A program made the position numbers and the translations under genes. Positions 1-7,300 of a DNA stretch of 64,000 bases are shown piece after piece. The stretch spans positions 186,001 to 250,000 of the forward strand of contig NZ_BMDO01000007.1 of assembly GCF_014635825.1 (NCBI RefSeq). Direction: 5' to 3'. This DNA comes from Mucilaginibacter galii (lineage in GTDB: Bacteria; Bacteroidota; Bacteroidia; Sphingobacteriales; Sphingobacteriaceae). The notes under the pieces are model-generated. The model made no database searches and was not told where the DNA came from. It worked only from the letters and a program-made list of their open reading frames with translations. Position 1 is the stretch's first letter, and each line of letters begins with the position of its first letter.

Positions 1-98
1 ACTACGCCTGCAGCCAATAAAAATGCACCTGAGCTTCCGGTGGCGGCGGTTGCCCAATTCGCAAATCTTTCCATTAATCCTGTTTGTTTCTTCGACAT
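1..98 (-). CDS. Low-affinity iron permease family protein, N-terminal fragment
   Basis: Only the first 32 codons are inside the window; the gene continues past the left edge. The start is an ATG on the minus strand at 96-98. The visible peptide opens with a polar stretch (MSKKQTG), then an amphipathic segment and a Gly/Ala-rich hydrophobic segment. That beginning resembles the low-affinity iron permease family (PF04120), small inner-membrane proteins often found in Bacteroidetes. The identification rests on a short stretch recognised by eye, so another small membrane protein remains possible. It lies downstream of the fba terminator in the same orientation and appears to be a separate transcription unit. 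Confidence 0.5.
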   Translation of the reverse strand, partial: MSKKQTGLMERFANWATAATGSSGAFLLAAGV

Positions 99-122
99 GA
101 TCAGCTTTGGTAATTAAACATC

Positions 123-157
123 AAAAAAAGCGTTAGTGCCTTTTAGGTACTAACGCT
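123..157 (-). terminator. Intrinsic terminator of fba
   Basis: A 12-bp stem (129-140 with 146-157, one G-T pair) with a 5-nt loop is followed on the minus strand by a run of seven T. It lies just past the fba stop codon. Confidence 0.85.
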
Positions 158-181
158 TGTAACAAATAATTTATATAACTA

Positions 182-1261
182 TTATAACTTACTGTTCACA
201 TCCAAACAGTTCAAATCGGCAAATGCCTGGGTTAAACGCTTAACAAAGGTTTCTTCGCCTTTACGTAACCAAACACGCGGATCATAGTATTTTTTGTTCG
301 GAGAATCTTCGCCCTCAGGGCTTCCGATCTGCGCTTGCAGGTAACCTTCTTTAGATTTATAGAAATCTTTAATACCTTCCCAAAATGCCCATTGCATATC
401 GGTATCAATATTCATTTTAATGGCACCGTAAGAAATAGCCTCACGAATTTCTTCCTGACTTGAACCCGAACCACCATGGAATACGAAATTTATCGGTTTC
501 TCTTCGGTAATATTGTGTTTTTGCTTTAAATGCTCTTGTGAGTTGTGTAAAATAACCGGTTGTAATTTTACGTTGCCCGGTTTATAAACACCATGCACGT
601 TACCAAAAGCCGCAGCTACGGTAAAACGCGGACTAACTGCCGACAGATGCTCGTAAGCATAAGCAACTTCTTCGGGCTGGGTGTATAAGCGTGAGCTGTC
701 AACATCGCTGTTATCAACGCCGTCTTCTTCGCCACCGGTAACACCTAACTCAATTTCAATGGTCATGCCCATTTTGGCCATACGCTCTAAGTACTTAGCC
801 GATATTTCGATATTTTCTTCGATAGGCTCTTCAGAAAGATCGAGCATGTGCGAAGAGAATAAAGGCTTGCCAGTTTCAGCAAAAAATTTCTCACCATGAT
901 CTAACAGGCCGTCGATCCAAGGTAACAGTTTTTTGGCAGCATGGTCGGTATGTAAAATAACCGCAACACCGTAGTGCTCGGCTAACAAATGCACGTGCTT
1001 GGCAGCCGATACACCACCCAAAATGCAGGCTTGCAATTGCGAATTATCTAATGATCTACCGGCGTAAAATTGCGCACCACCGTTAGACAGTTGGATAATA
1101 ACGGGCGAATTAACCGCCTTGGCTGTTTCCATTACCGCATTAATTGAGTTGGTGCCAATTACGTTCACTGCAGGTAAAGCAAACTGGTGCTTCTTAGCAG
1201 CTTCGAACATTTCCTGCACCTGATCGCCGTGCAAAACGCCTTTATAACTTTTTAAATCCAT
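182..1261 (-). CDS. fba: Class II fructose-bisphosphate aldolase
   Basis: Cleaves fructose 1,6-bisphosphate into dihydroxyacetone phosphate and glyceraldehyde 3-phosphate in glycolysis, and runs in reverse in gluconeogenesis, in the cytoplasm. The product is 359 residues, the same length as the E. coli class II enzyme. Visible zinc and catalytic motifs are HTDH at 104-107, the acidic ELGVTGGEED block at 171-180, His223 and the FHGGSGS phosphate-binding segment around 261-267. The open frame extends 25 codons upstream, but that extension is AT-rich and unlike the family, so the start is set at the ATG at 1259-1261. A TACATTCG box some 25 bp upstream could be a variant -7 element. It is transcribed alone and diverges from accD. 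Confidence 0.96.
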   Translation of the reverse strand: MDLKSYKGVLHGDQVQEMFEAAKKHQFALPAVNVIGTNSINAVMETAKAVNSPVIIQLSNGGAQFYAGRSLDNSQLQACILGGVSAAKHVHLLAEHYGVAVILHTDHAAKKLLPWIDGLLDHGEKFFAETGKPLFSSHMLDLSEEPIEENIEISAKYLERMAKMGMTIEIELGVTGGEEDGVDNSDVDSSRLYTQPEEVAYAYEHLSAVSPRFTVAAAFGNVHGVYKPGNVKLQPVILHNSQEHLKQKHNITEEKPINFVFHGGSGSSQEEIREAISYGAIKMNIDTDMQWAFWEGIKDFYKSKEGYLQAQIGSPEGEDSPNKKYYDPRVWLRKGEETFVKRLTQAFADLNCLDVNSKL

Positions 1262-1450
1262 ATGCGAGATTAGTTTATTGTACGAATGTATAAATTTTAT
1301 GTATTTGAAGACAATGTATTCTATATATTTTACCAAGAAGTGTGTAATTTTTACACTAACTGGTATGCTTCGAATACAAAAGGGCCAACAATTAAGTAAG
1401 AATATTTTCGTTTATTTGCAGTCTGATTTTGATCAATGAAAGATATAGCA

Positions 1451-2296
1451 ATGGCGTGGTTTAAGAGAGAATCTAAAGGAATTACTACTTCTACCGAAGA
1501 TAAAAAAGAGGCCCCGGATGGCGTCTGGAATAAGTGCCCTAATTGTAAAAGACCGCTACACTACACCGAGCAAGTTGAAAACCAGTACGTTTGCCATTAC
1601 TGCGGCTTTCATTTGCGTATAGGTTCAAAAGAATACTTTTCGGTATTGTTTGACAACAATGAATTTACCGAACTATTTGCCAACCTGCGTTCTGGCGATC
1701 CGCTTGAATTTGAAGATACCAAAAAATATAAAGACCGTTTAAAAGACACCATTGCCAAAACTGGCCTTAATGATGCCATACGCGCAGCACATGGTTTAGT
1801 AGACGGCCAGCCTTTGATGGTAGCCTGTATGGATTTTAGCTTTATCGGCGGATCGATGGGATCGGTAGTGGGCGAAAAAATTGCCCGTTCTATTGATTAT
1901 AGCATCGCTAACAAAGTACCGTTCCTCATGATCTCCAAATCGGGTGGTGCCCGTATGATGGAGGCTGCGTTTTCATTAATGCAAATGGCCAAAACATCGG
2001 CTAAACTGGCTCTGCTGGCACAGGCAAAAGTACCTTATATATCCTTACTAACCGATCCTACCACGGGTGGTGTTACGGCATCTTACGCCATGCTGGGCGA
2101 TATTAATATTGCCGAACCAGGTGCACTTATAGGCTTTGCTGGTCCGCGGGTTATTAAAGAAACTATTAAGAAAGACTTACCTAAAGGCTTTCAAACTGCC
2201 GAATTTTTACAAGAGCACGGCTTCCTTGACTTTATTGTTGACCGTCGCGAGATGAAAGAGAAATTAGCCTCGTTTTTAAAGATGATGGTTCATTAA
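1451..2296 (+). CDS. accD: Acetyl-CoA carboxylase carboxyltransferase subunit beta
   Basis: The beta subunit transfers the carboxyl group from biotin to acetyl-CoA to give malonyl-CoA, the first step of fatty acid synthesis; it works with AccA in the cytoplasm. From the ATG at 1451 the protein has 281 residues and begins MAWFKR. A four-cysteine zinc ribbon is visible at C29-x2-C32 and C48-x2-C51. The crotonase-like carboxyltransferase core follows, with a Gly-rich GGSMGS segment, SGGARMMEA and a TTGGVTAS segment. A second in-frame ATG at 1436 would add five residues, and a TGATTTTG box ends exactly 4 bp before it, so that start cannot be excluded. Biotin made by the bioB and bioFD genes in this window would be attached to its partner subunit. 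Confidence 0.95.
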   Translation: MAWFKRESKGITTSTEDKKEAPDGVWNKCPNCKRPLHYTEQVENQYVCHYCGFHLRIGSKEYFSVLFDNNEFTELFANLRSGDPLEFEDTKKYKDRLKDTIAKTGLNDAIRAAHGLVDGQPLMVACMDFSFIGGSMGSVVGEKIARSIDYSIANKVPFLMISKSGGARMMEAAFSLMQMAKTSAKLALLAQAKVPYISLLTDPTTGGVTASYAMLGDINIAEPGALIGFAGPRVIKETIKKDLPKGFQTAEFLQEHGFLDFIVDRREMKEKLASFLKMMVH

Positions 2297-2310
2297 AATA
2301 AAATCAACTG

Positions 2311-2400
2311 TCGCCATTGCGAGGTACGAAGCAATCACTGCGTGATAGGTATACAAGCAACTTTTCTACGCAGAGATTGCTTCGTACCTCGCAATGACGA
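2311..2400. repeat. Long palindromic intergenic element (REP-like)
   Basis: Two arms of 33 bp (2311-2343 and 2368-2400) are inverted copies with two mismatches, around a 24-bp loop. The arm core reads CATTGCGAGGTACGAAGC. I recall close variants of this sequence as scattered intergenic repeats in Sphingobacteriaceae genomes. No second copy is present in this window. It lies between accD and kdsA, just before a terminator hairpin. Confidence 0.8.
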
Positions 2401-2409
2401 TTTTTTAGC

Positions 2410-2447
2410 AAAGCAGGAAAGCCCCATAACCGGGGCTTTCCTGCTTT
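2410..2447 (+). terminator. Strong hairpin terminator after accD
   Basis: A perfect 16-bp stem (2410-2425 with 2432-2447) closes a 6-nt loop. The stem ends in CTTT and there is no long T-run after it, so its efficiency is uncertain. Confidence 0.7.
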
Positions 2448-2502
2448 AACACCGTAGCCGGTTCGCTCTAAAACATCACCAACCGCCAATCCAAAAAAAT
2501 CC

Positions 2503-2510
2503 TACCTTTG
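2503..2510 (+). promoter_or_regulatory. -7 promoter box of kdsA
   Basis: TACCTTTG matches the Bacteroidetes -7 consensus TAnnTTTG and ends 21 bp before the kdsA ATG. No clear TTG lies at the -33 position. It also explains an apparent TTG start codon at 2508-2510, which is more likely promoter than coding. Confidence 0.65.
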
Positions 2511-2531
2511 CCTGCTCATAATCCTTCGTCA

Positions 2532-3308
2532 ATGACACTTTTTGAACAGATACAACAAAAGCCATTTTTCATATTAGGGCCCTGCGTTATGGAAAGCCAG
2601 GAACTGCTTTACCAAGTTGCCGAGCAGGTAGCTCGTGTCGGGCAGCAGTATAATATACCGGTGGTTTTTAAATCATCGTTCGATAAGGCTAACCGTACAT
2701 CGGTAAGTTCATATCGTGGCCCCGGTTTGGAAAAAGGCCTGGAAATGCTGCAAAAAGTAAAAGAGCGTTTTGACCTGCCGTTAACTACCGATATACACGA
2801 GAGCTACCAGGCCGCCATAGTCGGCGAGGTAGTTGATATATTACAGATCCCTGCATTCTTGTGCCGCCAAACTGATCTGTTGGTTGCTGCTGCACAAACG
2901 AGTAAAATTGTAAATGTAAAAAAAGCACAGTTCCTTTCCGGTCAGGATATGTTTTACCCAGCCCAAAAGGTAATTGAAGCCGGCAACAACCAAGTCATAC
3001 TAACCGAACGTGGCAACATGTATGGCTACAATAACCTGGCGGTAGATTTTCGCAATATTTATGATATGAAGCAATTTGGCCACCCCGTTTGTATGGATTG
3101 CACCCACTCGGTACAACGCCCGGGCGGTGCAGGCGGCAAAACCGGTGGCGACCGCACCTTCGTACCCATGATGGCTTTAGCCGCCAAAGCATTTGGCGCC
3201 GATGGTTACTTCATGGAAATTCACCCCGACCCCGACAACGCCCTAAGCGACGGCCCTAACATGGTGAAATTACAGGATCTGGATAAAGTAATTCAATCGC
3301 TATTGTAG
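2532..3308 (+). CDS. kdsA: 3-deoxy-8-phosphooctulonate synthase
   Basis: Condenses phosphoenolpyruvate with arabinose 5-phosphate to give KDO 8-phosphate, the precursor of the inner-core sugar of lipopolysaccharide. From the ATG at 2532 it has 258 residues. The N-terminal LGPCVMES motif carries a cysteine (Cys18) where the E. coli enzyme has asparagine. In this family the cysteine marks the metal-dependent class, as in Aquifex aeolicus. Further family segments visible are KSSFDKANR, QIPAFLCRQTDLL, GYNNLAVD and the C-terminal EIHPDPDNALSDGPN. An upstream in-frame TTG at 2508 is rejected because it falls in a promoter box. The next gene, kdsD, makes its sugar substrate. Confidence 0.96.
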   Translation: MTLFEQIQQKPFFILGPCVMESQELLYQVAEQVARVGQQYNIPVVFKSSFDKANRTSVSSYRGPGLEKGLEMLQKVKERFDLPLTTDIHESYQAAIVGEVVDILQIPAFLCRQTDLLVAAAQTSKIVNVKKAQFLSGQDMFYPAQKVIEAGNNQVILTERGNMYGYNNLAVDFRNIYDMKQFGHPVCMDCTHSVQRPGGAGGKTGGDRTFVPMMALAAKAFGADGYFMEIHPDPDNALSDGPNMVKLQDLDKVIQSLL

Positions 3309-3317
3309 TGAGTATGC

Positions 3318-3451
3318 TGTTGTCGGTTGTCTGTTATCAGTTGCCTGAGGCCGGTAGACAGTATACTTAGCCTAATCGAACAGGAGTCAGAAAACAGACT
3401 TCGGACAACTGACAACCGAAACTAACAACACACAACCCGAAACAGACAACA
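3318..3451. repeat. Imperfect inverted repeat region between kdsA and kdsD
   Basis: The segment 3318-3343 (TGTTGTCGGTTGTCTG and following) has an imperfect inverted partner at 3404-3422, with a 7-bp difference between the arms. The right side continues as further CAAC/ACAAC-rich units up to kdsD. Such GTTGTC-type runs look like decayed intergenic repeats. Confidence 0.55.
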
Positions 3452-3456
3452 ATACC

Positions 3457-4392
3457 ATGCAAGACATTGCCAGAAGAGTATTTCAGGATGAGATAGCATC
3501 GTTGCAGGAGGCTGCGGCTTTAATTGATGTGCAGTTTACCCAGGCGGTTGATGCTATATTGCAATGCAAGGGCAAACTTATCATTACAGGTGCCGGTAAA
3601 TCGGGGCTTATTGGAAAAAAAATATCGGCTACGCTGGCCAGTACCGGTACCTCCAGCTTTTACATGCATCCTACCGAAGCTTTTCATGGCGACCTGGGTA
3701 TGATAGGGCATGATGATCTTATTATCCTGGTTTCCTACTCGGGCGAAACTGATGAGGTGATCAAGCTTCTACCCTTTTTAAAATGGAATAAGAACCCTAC
3801 AGTAAGCATAACCGGCAACCCGGCATCAACTATAGCCACCAACACCGATCATCACTTAAACGTGCATATTACGCACGAGGCTTGTCCGCTCAAGCTGGCT
3901 CCTACTTCATCAAGCACCGCTACGCTGGTGATGGGCGATGCTTTGGCTGTGGCCCTGATGGAGGCACGTAAGTTTCAGCCCGAAGATTTTGCGCGCTTTC
4001 ACCCCGGCGGTAGCCTGGGCCGCAAATTGCTGGTTAAAGTAAAAGATGTGATGCGTACCGATGTGCTCCCGTTCATCGGGCCCGACGTTTCTTTTACCGA
4101 ACTATTACTGCGAATGTCTGAAGGCCGCTTGGGGATGGTGATTGTAGGCAATCCAGGCTACGTGGAGGGTGTAATAACCGACGGCGATTTGCGACGTGCC
4201 CTAATGCGCAACCCCGATACCTCTACCCAAACAGTAAGCACCATTATGAGCCACAACCCTGTTATTATACCCGGTGAGGTGCTAATTCATGAAGCCGATG
4301 AATTAATGATGGATAAAAAAATAACCACGATACTGGTGGGCTCTCCCACAATGCGTACAGTGAGCGGCATTTACCAGATCTATACCCGTTAG
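3457..4392 (+). CDS. kdsD: Arabinose-5-phosphate isomerase (KpsF/GutQ family)
   Basis: Interconverts ribulose 5-phosphate and arabinose 5-phosphate, supplying KdsA. The 311-residue protein has the family layout. A SIS sugar-isomerase domain covers roughly residues 30-165, with TGAGKSGLIGKK at 44-55, SSFYMHPTEAFHGDLG at 66-81 and a VSYSGETDE segment near 92-100. Two CBS repeats fill about residues 205-311. The start ATG directly follows the repeat-rich spacer, and no better start is seen. It is 148 bp downstream of kdsA on the same strand; whether the two are cotranscribed is unclear because of the repeat between them. Confidence 0.94.
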   Translation: MQDIARRVFQDEIASLQEAAALIDVQFTQAVDAILQCKGKLIITGAGKSGLIGKKISATLASTGTSSFYMHPTEAFHGDLGMIGHDDLIILVSYSGETDEVIKLLPFLKWNKNPTVSITGNPASTIATNTDHHLNVHITHEACPLKLAPTSSSTATLVMGDALAVALMEARKFQPEDFARFHPGGSLGRKLLVKVKDVMRTDVLPFIGPDVSFTELLLRMSEGRLGMVIVGNPGYVEGVITDGDLRRALMRNPDTSTQTVSTIMSHNPVIIPGEVLIHEADELMMDKKITTILVGSPTMRTVSGIYQIYTR

Positions 4393-4450
4393 GCTTAATC
4401 GAGCTAACAAAACCTGCCTGTAACTGTTATTATCGTATTAAAATTACGGT

Positions 4451-4798
4451 ATGGATAAGCATCTGGAAGATAACGAGAAGAAAGAGATATACAACGATTT
4501 TAAAGAGCTGGTGAATATGCCTGCATCAGCCATTGAAAAATGGTTGAAGACCGATGAGTCAAAAAAAGTTGGCTGGGACAGCGGCGATGGCGAATCTGTA
4601 GGTCACAAATCCGGCGAAAAGATCATCAGTATACTGCGCAAAAAGAAAGATGAGTTACAGGAAGCCGACTACAAGCATATGCAAAAAGTAGTAGCTTACA
4701 TTAAAAGGCATTCTGCACAAAAACCATCAGGCAATGTAGCAGATACCAACTGGAATTATTCCCTCAAAAACTGGGGACATGATTATACCAAAAAATAA
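4451..4798 (+). CDS. DUF3140 family protein
   Basis: A soluble, charged protein of 115 residues with no signal peptide. The central block (MPASAIEKWL, GESVGHKSGEKII, ILRKKKDEL, HMQKVVAYIKRH) and the C-terminal WNYSLKNWGHD match what I know of the DUF3140 family, small proteins of unknown function. The family is often called DNA-binding in automatic annotation, but nothing in the sequence proves this. It starts 58 bp after kdsD and ends 12 bp before the stop of a convergent small ORF on the other strand. Confidence 0.8.
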   Translation: MDKHLEDNEKKEIYNDFKELVNMPASAIEKWLKTDESKKVGWDSGDGESVGHKSGEKIISILRKKKDELQEADYKHMQKVVAYIKRHSAQKPSGNVADTNWNYSLKNWGHDYTKK

Positions 4799-4810
4799 TA
4801 TCCTTTAACA

Positions 4811-4906
4811 CTAAAGTATCACATACCTGATCACCGCTACACAGCAGATTACCAGAAAGATCATACCTTGCATTTTTTGCTCAATTGTTAAATTAGTCAG
4901 ATTCAT
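4811..4906 (-). CDS. Small membrane peptide, 31 residues, unannotated type
   Basis: ATG at 4904-4906 and stop at 4811-4813 on the minus strand give a 31-residue peptide. It has a polar N-terminus of about 13 residues (MNLTNLTIEQKMQ), then a continuous hydrophobic stretch of about 17 residues with two adjacent cysteines. The profile is that of a single-span membrane miniprotein. A textbook Bacteroidetes promoter lies 20 bp upstream, so it is more likely a real gene than chance. I do not recognise a family. It could instead be a leader peptide or part of a small RNA, but no gene follows on that strand before the convergent DUF3140 gene. Confidence 0.5.
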   Translation of the reverse strand: MNLTNLTIEQKMQGMIFLVICCVAVIRYVIL

Positions 4907-4925
4907 ATTTGTTGAGGTTTGATAA

Positions 4926-4955
4926 CAAATATAGGCCTGCGTTAAAATTTCGCAA
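4926..4955 (-). promoter_or_regulatory. Consensus promoter of the small membrane peptide
   Basis: On the minus strand TTG (4953-4955), exactly 19 bp, then TATATTTG (4926-4933). This is a full match to the Bacteroidetes -33/-7 pattern, pointing at the 31-codon ORF that starts 19 bp further on. Confidence 0.7.
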
Positions 4956-5198
4956 TAGTTGGATGCATTTTTAGGAAAAATTTAGGGAATTAATCGTGTT
5001 GCTAATGTTTCGTTAGAAAACATTAAGTTTTGTTATGTATATAACATTAATTTTTTGTTCAATTAACATCTTCCATCACCAATTTGCGACTTACTGATAG
5101 TTTAAATACCCCAAAAATACCGTTAAAACACTCTTTATATCTAAAATTGGTTCTCTACATTTAATTAAAATTCAAATTACATTAAGAATTCTATCCCT
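4956..5198. other. AT-rich upstream region of the aldehyde dehydrogenase with two palindromes
   Basis: No gene is seen here. TAATGTTT (5003-5010) and AAACATTA (5018-5025) form an 8-bp inverted repeat, and GTTAT-N4-ATAAC follows at 5032-5045. Both could be operator sites or RNA hairpins. A TAAAATTG box near 5142-5149 is a possible -7 element, not a firm one. Confidence 0.35.
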
Positions 5199-6569
5199 AT
5201 GATCATACAATCAGTCAATCCGTTTAATGGTGAAGTTATAGCAACTCACGAAGCTCATACCCACGAACTGGTAGCACACAAAATACAACAAACGCATACT
5301 GCCTGGCTAACCTGGCGTAATAGTAATGCGGAGGATAGGTCGGGTTTACTTCATAAACTTGCCGCCATTTTGCAGGAGCGAAAACAAGAACTGGCCAAGC
5401 TAATGGCATTGGAGATGGGCAAGCCAGTTAAGCAAGGTGCCAGCGAAATTGAAAAGTGTGCGGCAGTGTGCACCTACTACGCAGAAAATGCTGCCCGGTT
5501 TTTAACAGAACAGTTAGTTGAAACCGATGCTACCAAAAGCTACATTACTTTTGAACCCATTGGCGTTGTACTGGCCGTTATGCCCTGGAACTTCCCTTTT
5601 TGGCAAGTGTTCCGCTTTATAGCACCGGCACTGGCTGCCGGAAATTGCGGTGTTTTAAAGCATGCCTCCAACGTGCCGGGTTGCGCCCTGGCCATTGAGG
5701 AAATGGTAGTACAGGCCGGTTTCCCTCCTCATGTTTTTCAAACGCTGCTGGCCGGCAGCAATATGGTAGATGCCATGATAGAAAACCCCTTAATTAAAGC
5801 GGTGACTTTAACAGGCAGTACACAGGCGGGAATAAAAGTAGCGCAAAAGGCAGGCTCGGTACTAAAGAAGACGGTGCTGGAGTTAGGTGGCAGCGATGCA
5901 TACCTTATTTTAGAAGATGCCGACCTGGAACATGCGGCTACCACTTGTACCGATAGTCGTTTAATTAACAGCGGGCAAAGCTGCATAGCCGCTAAACGTT
6001 TCATCGTAGTTGCAGAAGTTGCCGAAAAGTTCACCCAGTTAATGCTGGATAAAATGAAAACCAAACGCATGGGCGATCCGTTAAGTGCCGATACAGAAGT
6101 TGGTCCGCAAGCCCGGCAAGATTTGCGTGATGAATTGCATAAACAAGTACAGGCCTCTATTGCTGCCGGAGCAAAATGCATTTTAGGCGGCACTATTCCC
6201 AACGGCGAACGAAACGCCTTGTACCCGCCAACTTTACTCATTAATGTAACTAAAGGCATGCCCGCTTTTGACGAAGAATTGTTTGGGCCGGTAGCCGCAA
6301 TAATAACCGTAAAAGATGAAGAGGAAGCCATAAGCGCCGCCAACGATAGCATTTTTGGATTAGGTGCGGCAGTATTTACAAAAGATATGCAACGTGGCGA
6401 ACGCATAGCCGCTACGCGGTTAGAAGCCGGTTCGTGCTTTGTTAACTCACTCGTAAAATCAGATCCACGGTTACCGTTCGGCGGTATTAAACAATCAGGT
6501 TATGGCCGCGAATTGGGAATGTTTGGTATACATGAGTTTGTAAACATCAAAACGGTTTTTGTTAAATAA
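5199..6569 (+). CDS. NAD(P)-dependent aldehyde (succinate-semialdehyde type) dehydrogenase
   Basis: Oxidises an aldehyde, probably succinate semialdehyde, to the acid with NAD(P). It has 456 residues, the short length typical of the YneI/Sad branch. The catalytic apparatus is complete: Asn131 in PWNFPFW, the cofactor-binding TGSTQAG near 205-211, general base Glu228 in LELGGSD and nucleophile Cys262 in GQSCIAAKR. No GABA transaminase gene is nearby, so the substrate is inferred only from family resemblance. It is monocistronic, with a long AT-rich leader region containing two palindromes. Confidence 0.9.
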   Translation: MIIQSVNPFNGEVIATHEAHTHELVAHKIQQTHTAWLTWRNSNAEDRSGLLHKLAAILQERKQELAKLMALEMGKPVKQGASEIEKCAAVCTYYAENAARFLTEQLVETDATKSYITFEPIGVVLAVMPWNFPFWQVFRFIAPALAAGNCGVLKHASNVPGCALAIEEMVVQAGFPPHVFQTLLAGSNMVDAMIENPLIKAVTLTGSTQAGIKVAQKAGSVLKKTVLELGGSDAYLILEDADLEHAATTCTDSRLINSGQSCIAAKRFIVVAEVAEKFTQLMLDKMKTKRMGDPLSADTEVGPQARQDLRDELHKQVQASIAAGAKCILGGTIPNGERNALYPPTLLINVTKGMPAFDEELFGPVAAIITVKDEEEAISAANDSIFGLGAAVFTKDMQRGERIAATRLEAGSCFVNSLVKSDPRLPFGGIKQSGYGRELGMFGIHEFVNIKTVFVK

Positions 6570-6688
6570 GCAGGCAGCTTTGTATACAATCTTTTATTAA
6601 AGGTTTGGCACTTTCATCTTTTGCTTCTTTATATGAGTAAGCAATTATTTTAAGAACTAAACTGCAATAATCACAAATCATAACCAAA

Positions 6689-6991
6689 ATGAACTTTGAA
6701 CTAATATTTGAGGAACCACAACTATGGGGACTTAGGGGAGATCCGGTTTTATGGCAGGAAATGAAAGAAGCAGCCATAAAAAAGGGTGAATTTAAAACTG
6801 AAATAGAGTTTTCAGATTTTTTAAATGCAGTTTTTAAAGAAATCACTGAAAATAAATTAGTTAGTAATAAGATCTATTATGTGAAAAGATTAGACACAGG
6901 AGGAATGTCCAGAGGACGTGTTGAATGTGATTTTTGGATCAAGTCCGGCTTTCCCCTGCTGATAAGCAGGTTTAACTTGTTGAACAAATAA
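6689..6991 (+). CDS. Hypothetical protein, 100 residues, in an AT-rich patch
   Basis: A soluble acidic protein without signal peptide or membrane segment. It starts MNFELIFEEPQLWGLRGDP and carries a Gly/Arg-rich GGMSRGRVE segment near residue 72. I do not recognise the family. Codon use is visibly more AT-rich than in the flanking genes, and about 300 bp of AT-rich non-coding DNA follow, so it may be a recent arrival. Its size and orphan state would suit an immunity-type protein, but no toxin gene is adjacent, and that idea is not supported by any motif. Confidence 0.6.
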   Translation: MNFELIFEEPQLWGLRGDPVLWQEMKEAAIKKGEFKTEIEFSDFLNAVFKEITENKLVSNKIYYVKRLDTGGMSRGRVECDFWIKSGFPLLISRFNLLNK

Positions 6992-7284
6992 TTTAATGTG
7001 CCGAGTTTATCACTGTTCTTAAAAGCAATTCGATAAATGTCGGTTTCGCATACACTTCAAAAAATGCTTTGAATTAAAGCAAATTACACATTATAAGAAC
7101 TTTTATATTCATAAAATCAAGGTGATGTCTTCTATAAGAAAAACCTAATCAATTGGTCTATATAAATTATGTATATATTTGATTTACAATATAATTTAAC
7201 CATTAGTTAACTAAACGATCACAACATTATTATCCTTTTACCTTAACCTGACGATGCATATTTCGGCCAAAAGACTTTAAAGCT
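6992..7284. other. AT-rich intergenic region upstream of mnmA
   Basis: About 300 bp with no credible ORF on either strand and no strong hairpin. The mnmA promoter lies at its right end. Confidence 0.5.
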
Positions 7285-7292
7285 TATCTTTG
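7285..7292 (+). promoter_or_regulatory. -7 promoter box of mnmA
   Basis: TATCTTTG, an exact TAnnTTTG match, ends 8 bp before the ATG. TTTCG at 7261-7265 lies at the -33 distance but is not a good TTG. Confidence 0.65.
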
Positions 7293-7300
7293 TAATTGAT

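Noticed and set aside
2304..2489. Minus-strand open frame of 61 codons
   Set aside because: It is made almost entirely of the long palindrome and the accD terminator; not protein-like.
2508..2531. TTG start giving eight extra residues on KdsA
   Set aside because: The TTG is part of the TACCTTTG promoter box; the ATG at 2532 fits the family.
5738..6406. 222-codon antisense frame in the aldehyde dehydrogenase
   Set aside because: Ser/Ala-rich shadow of a well-conserved enzyme gene.
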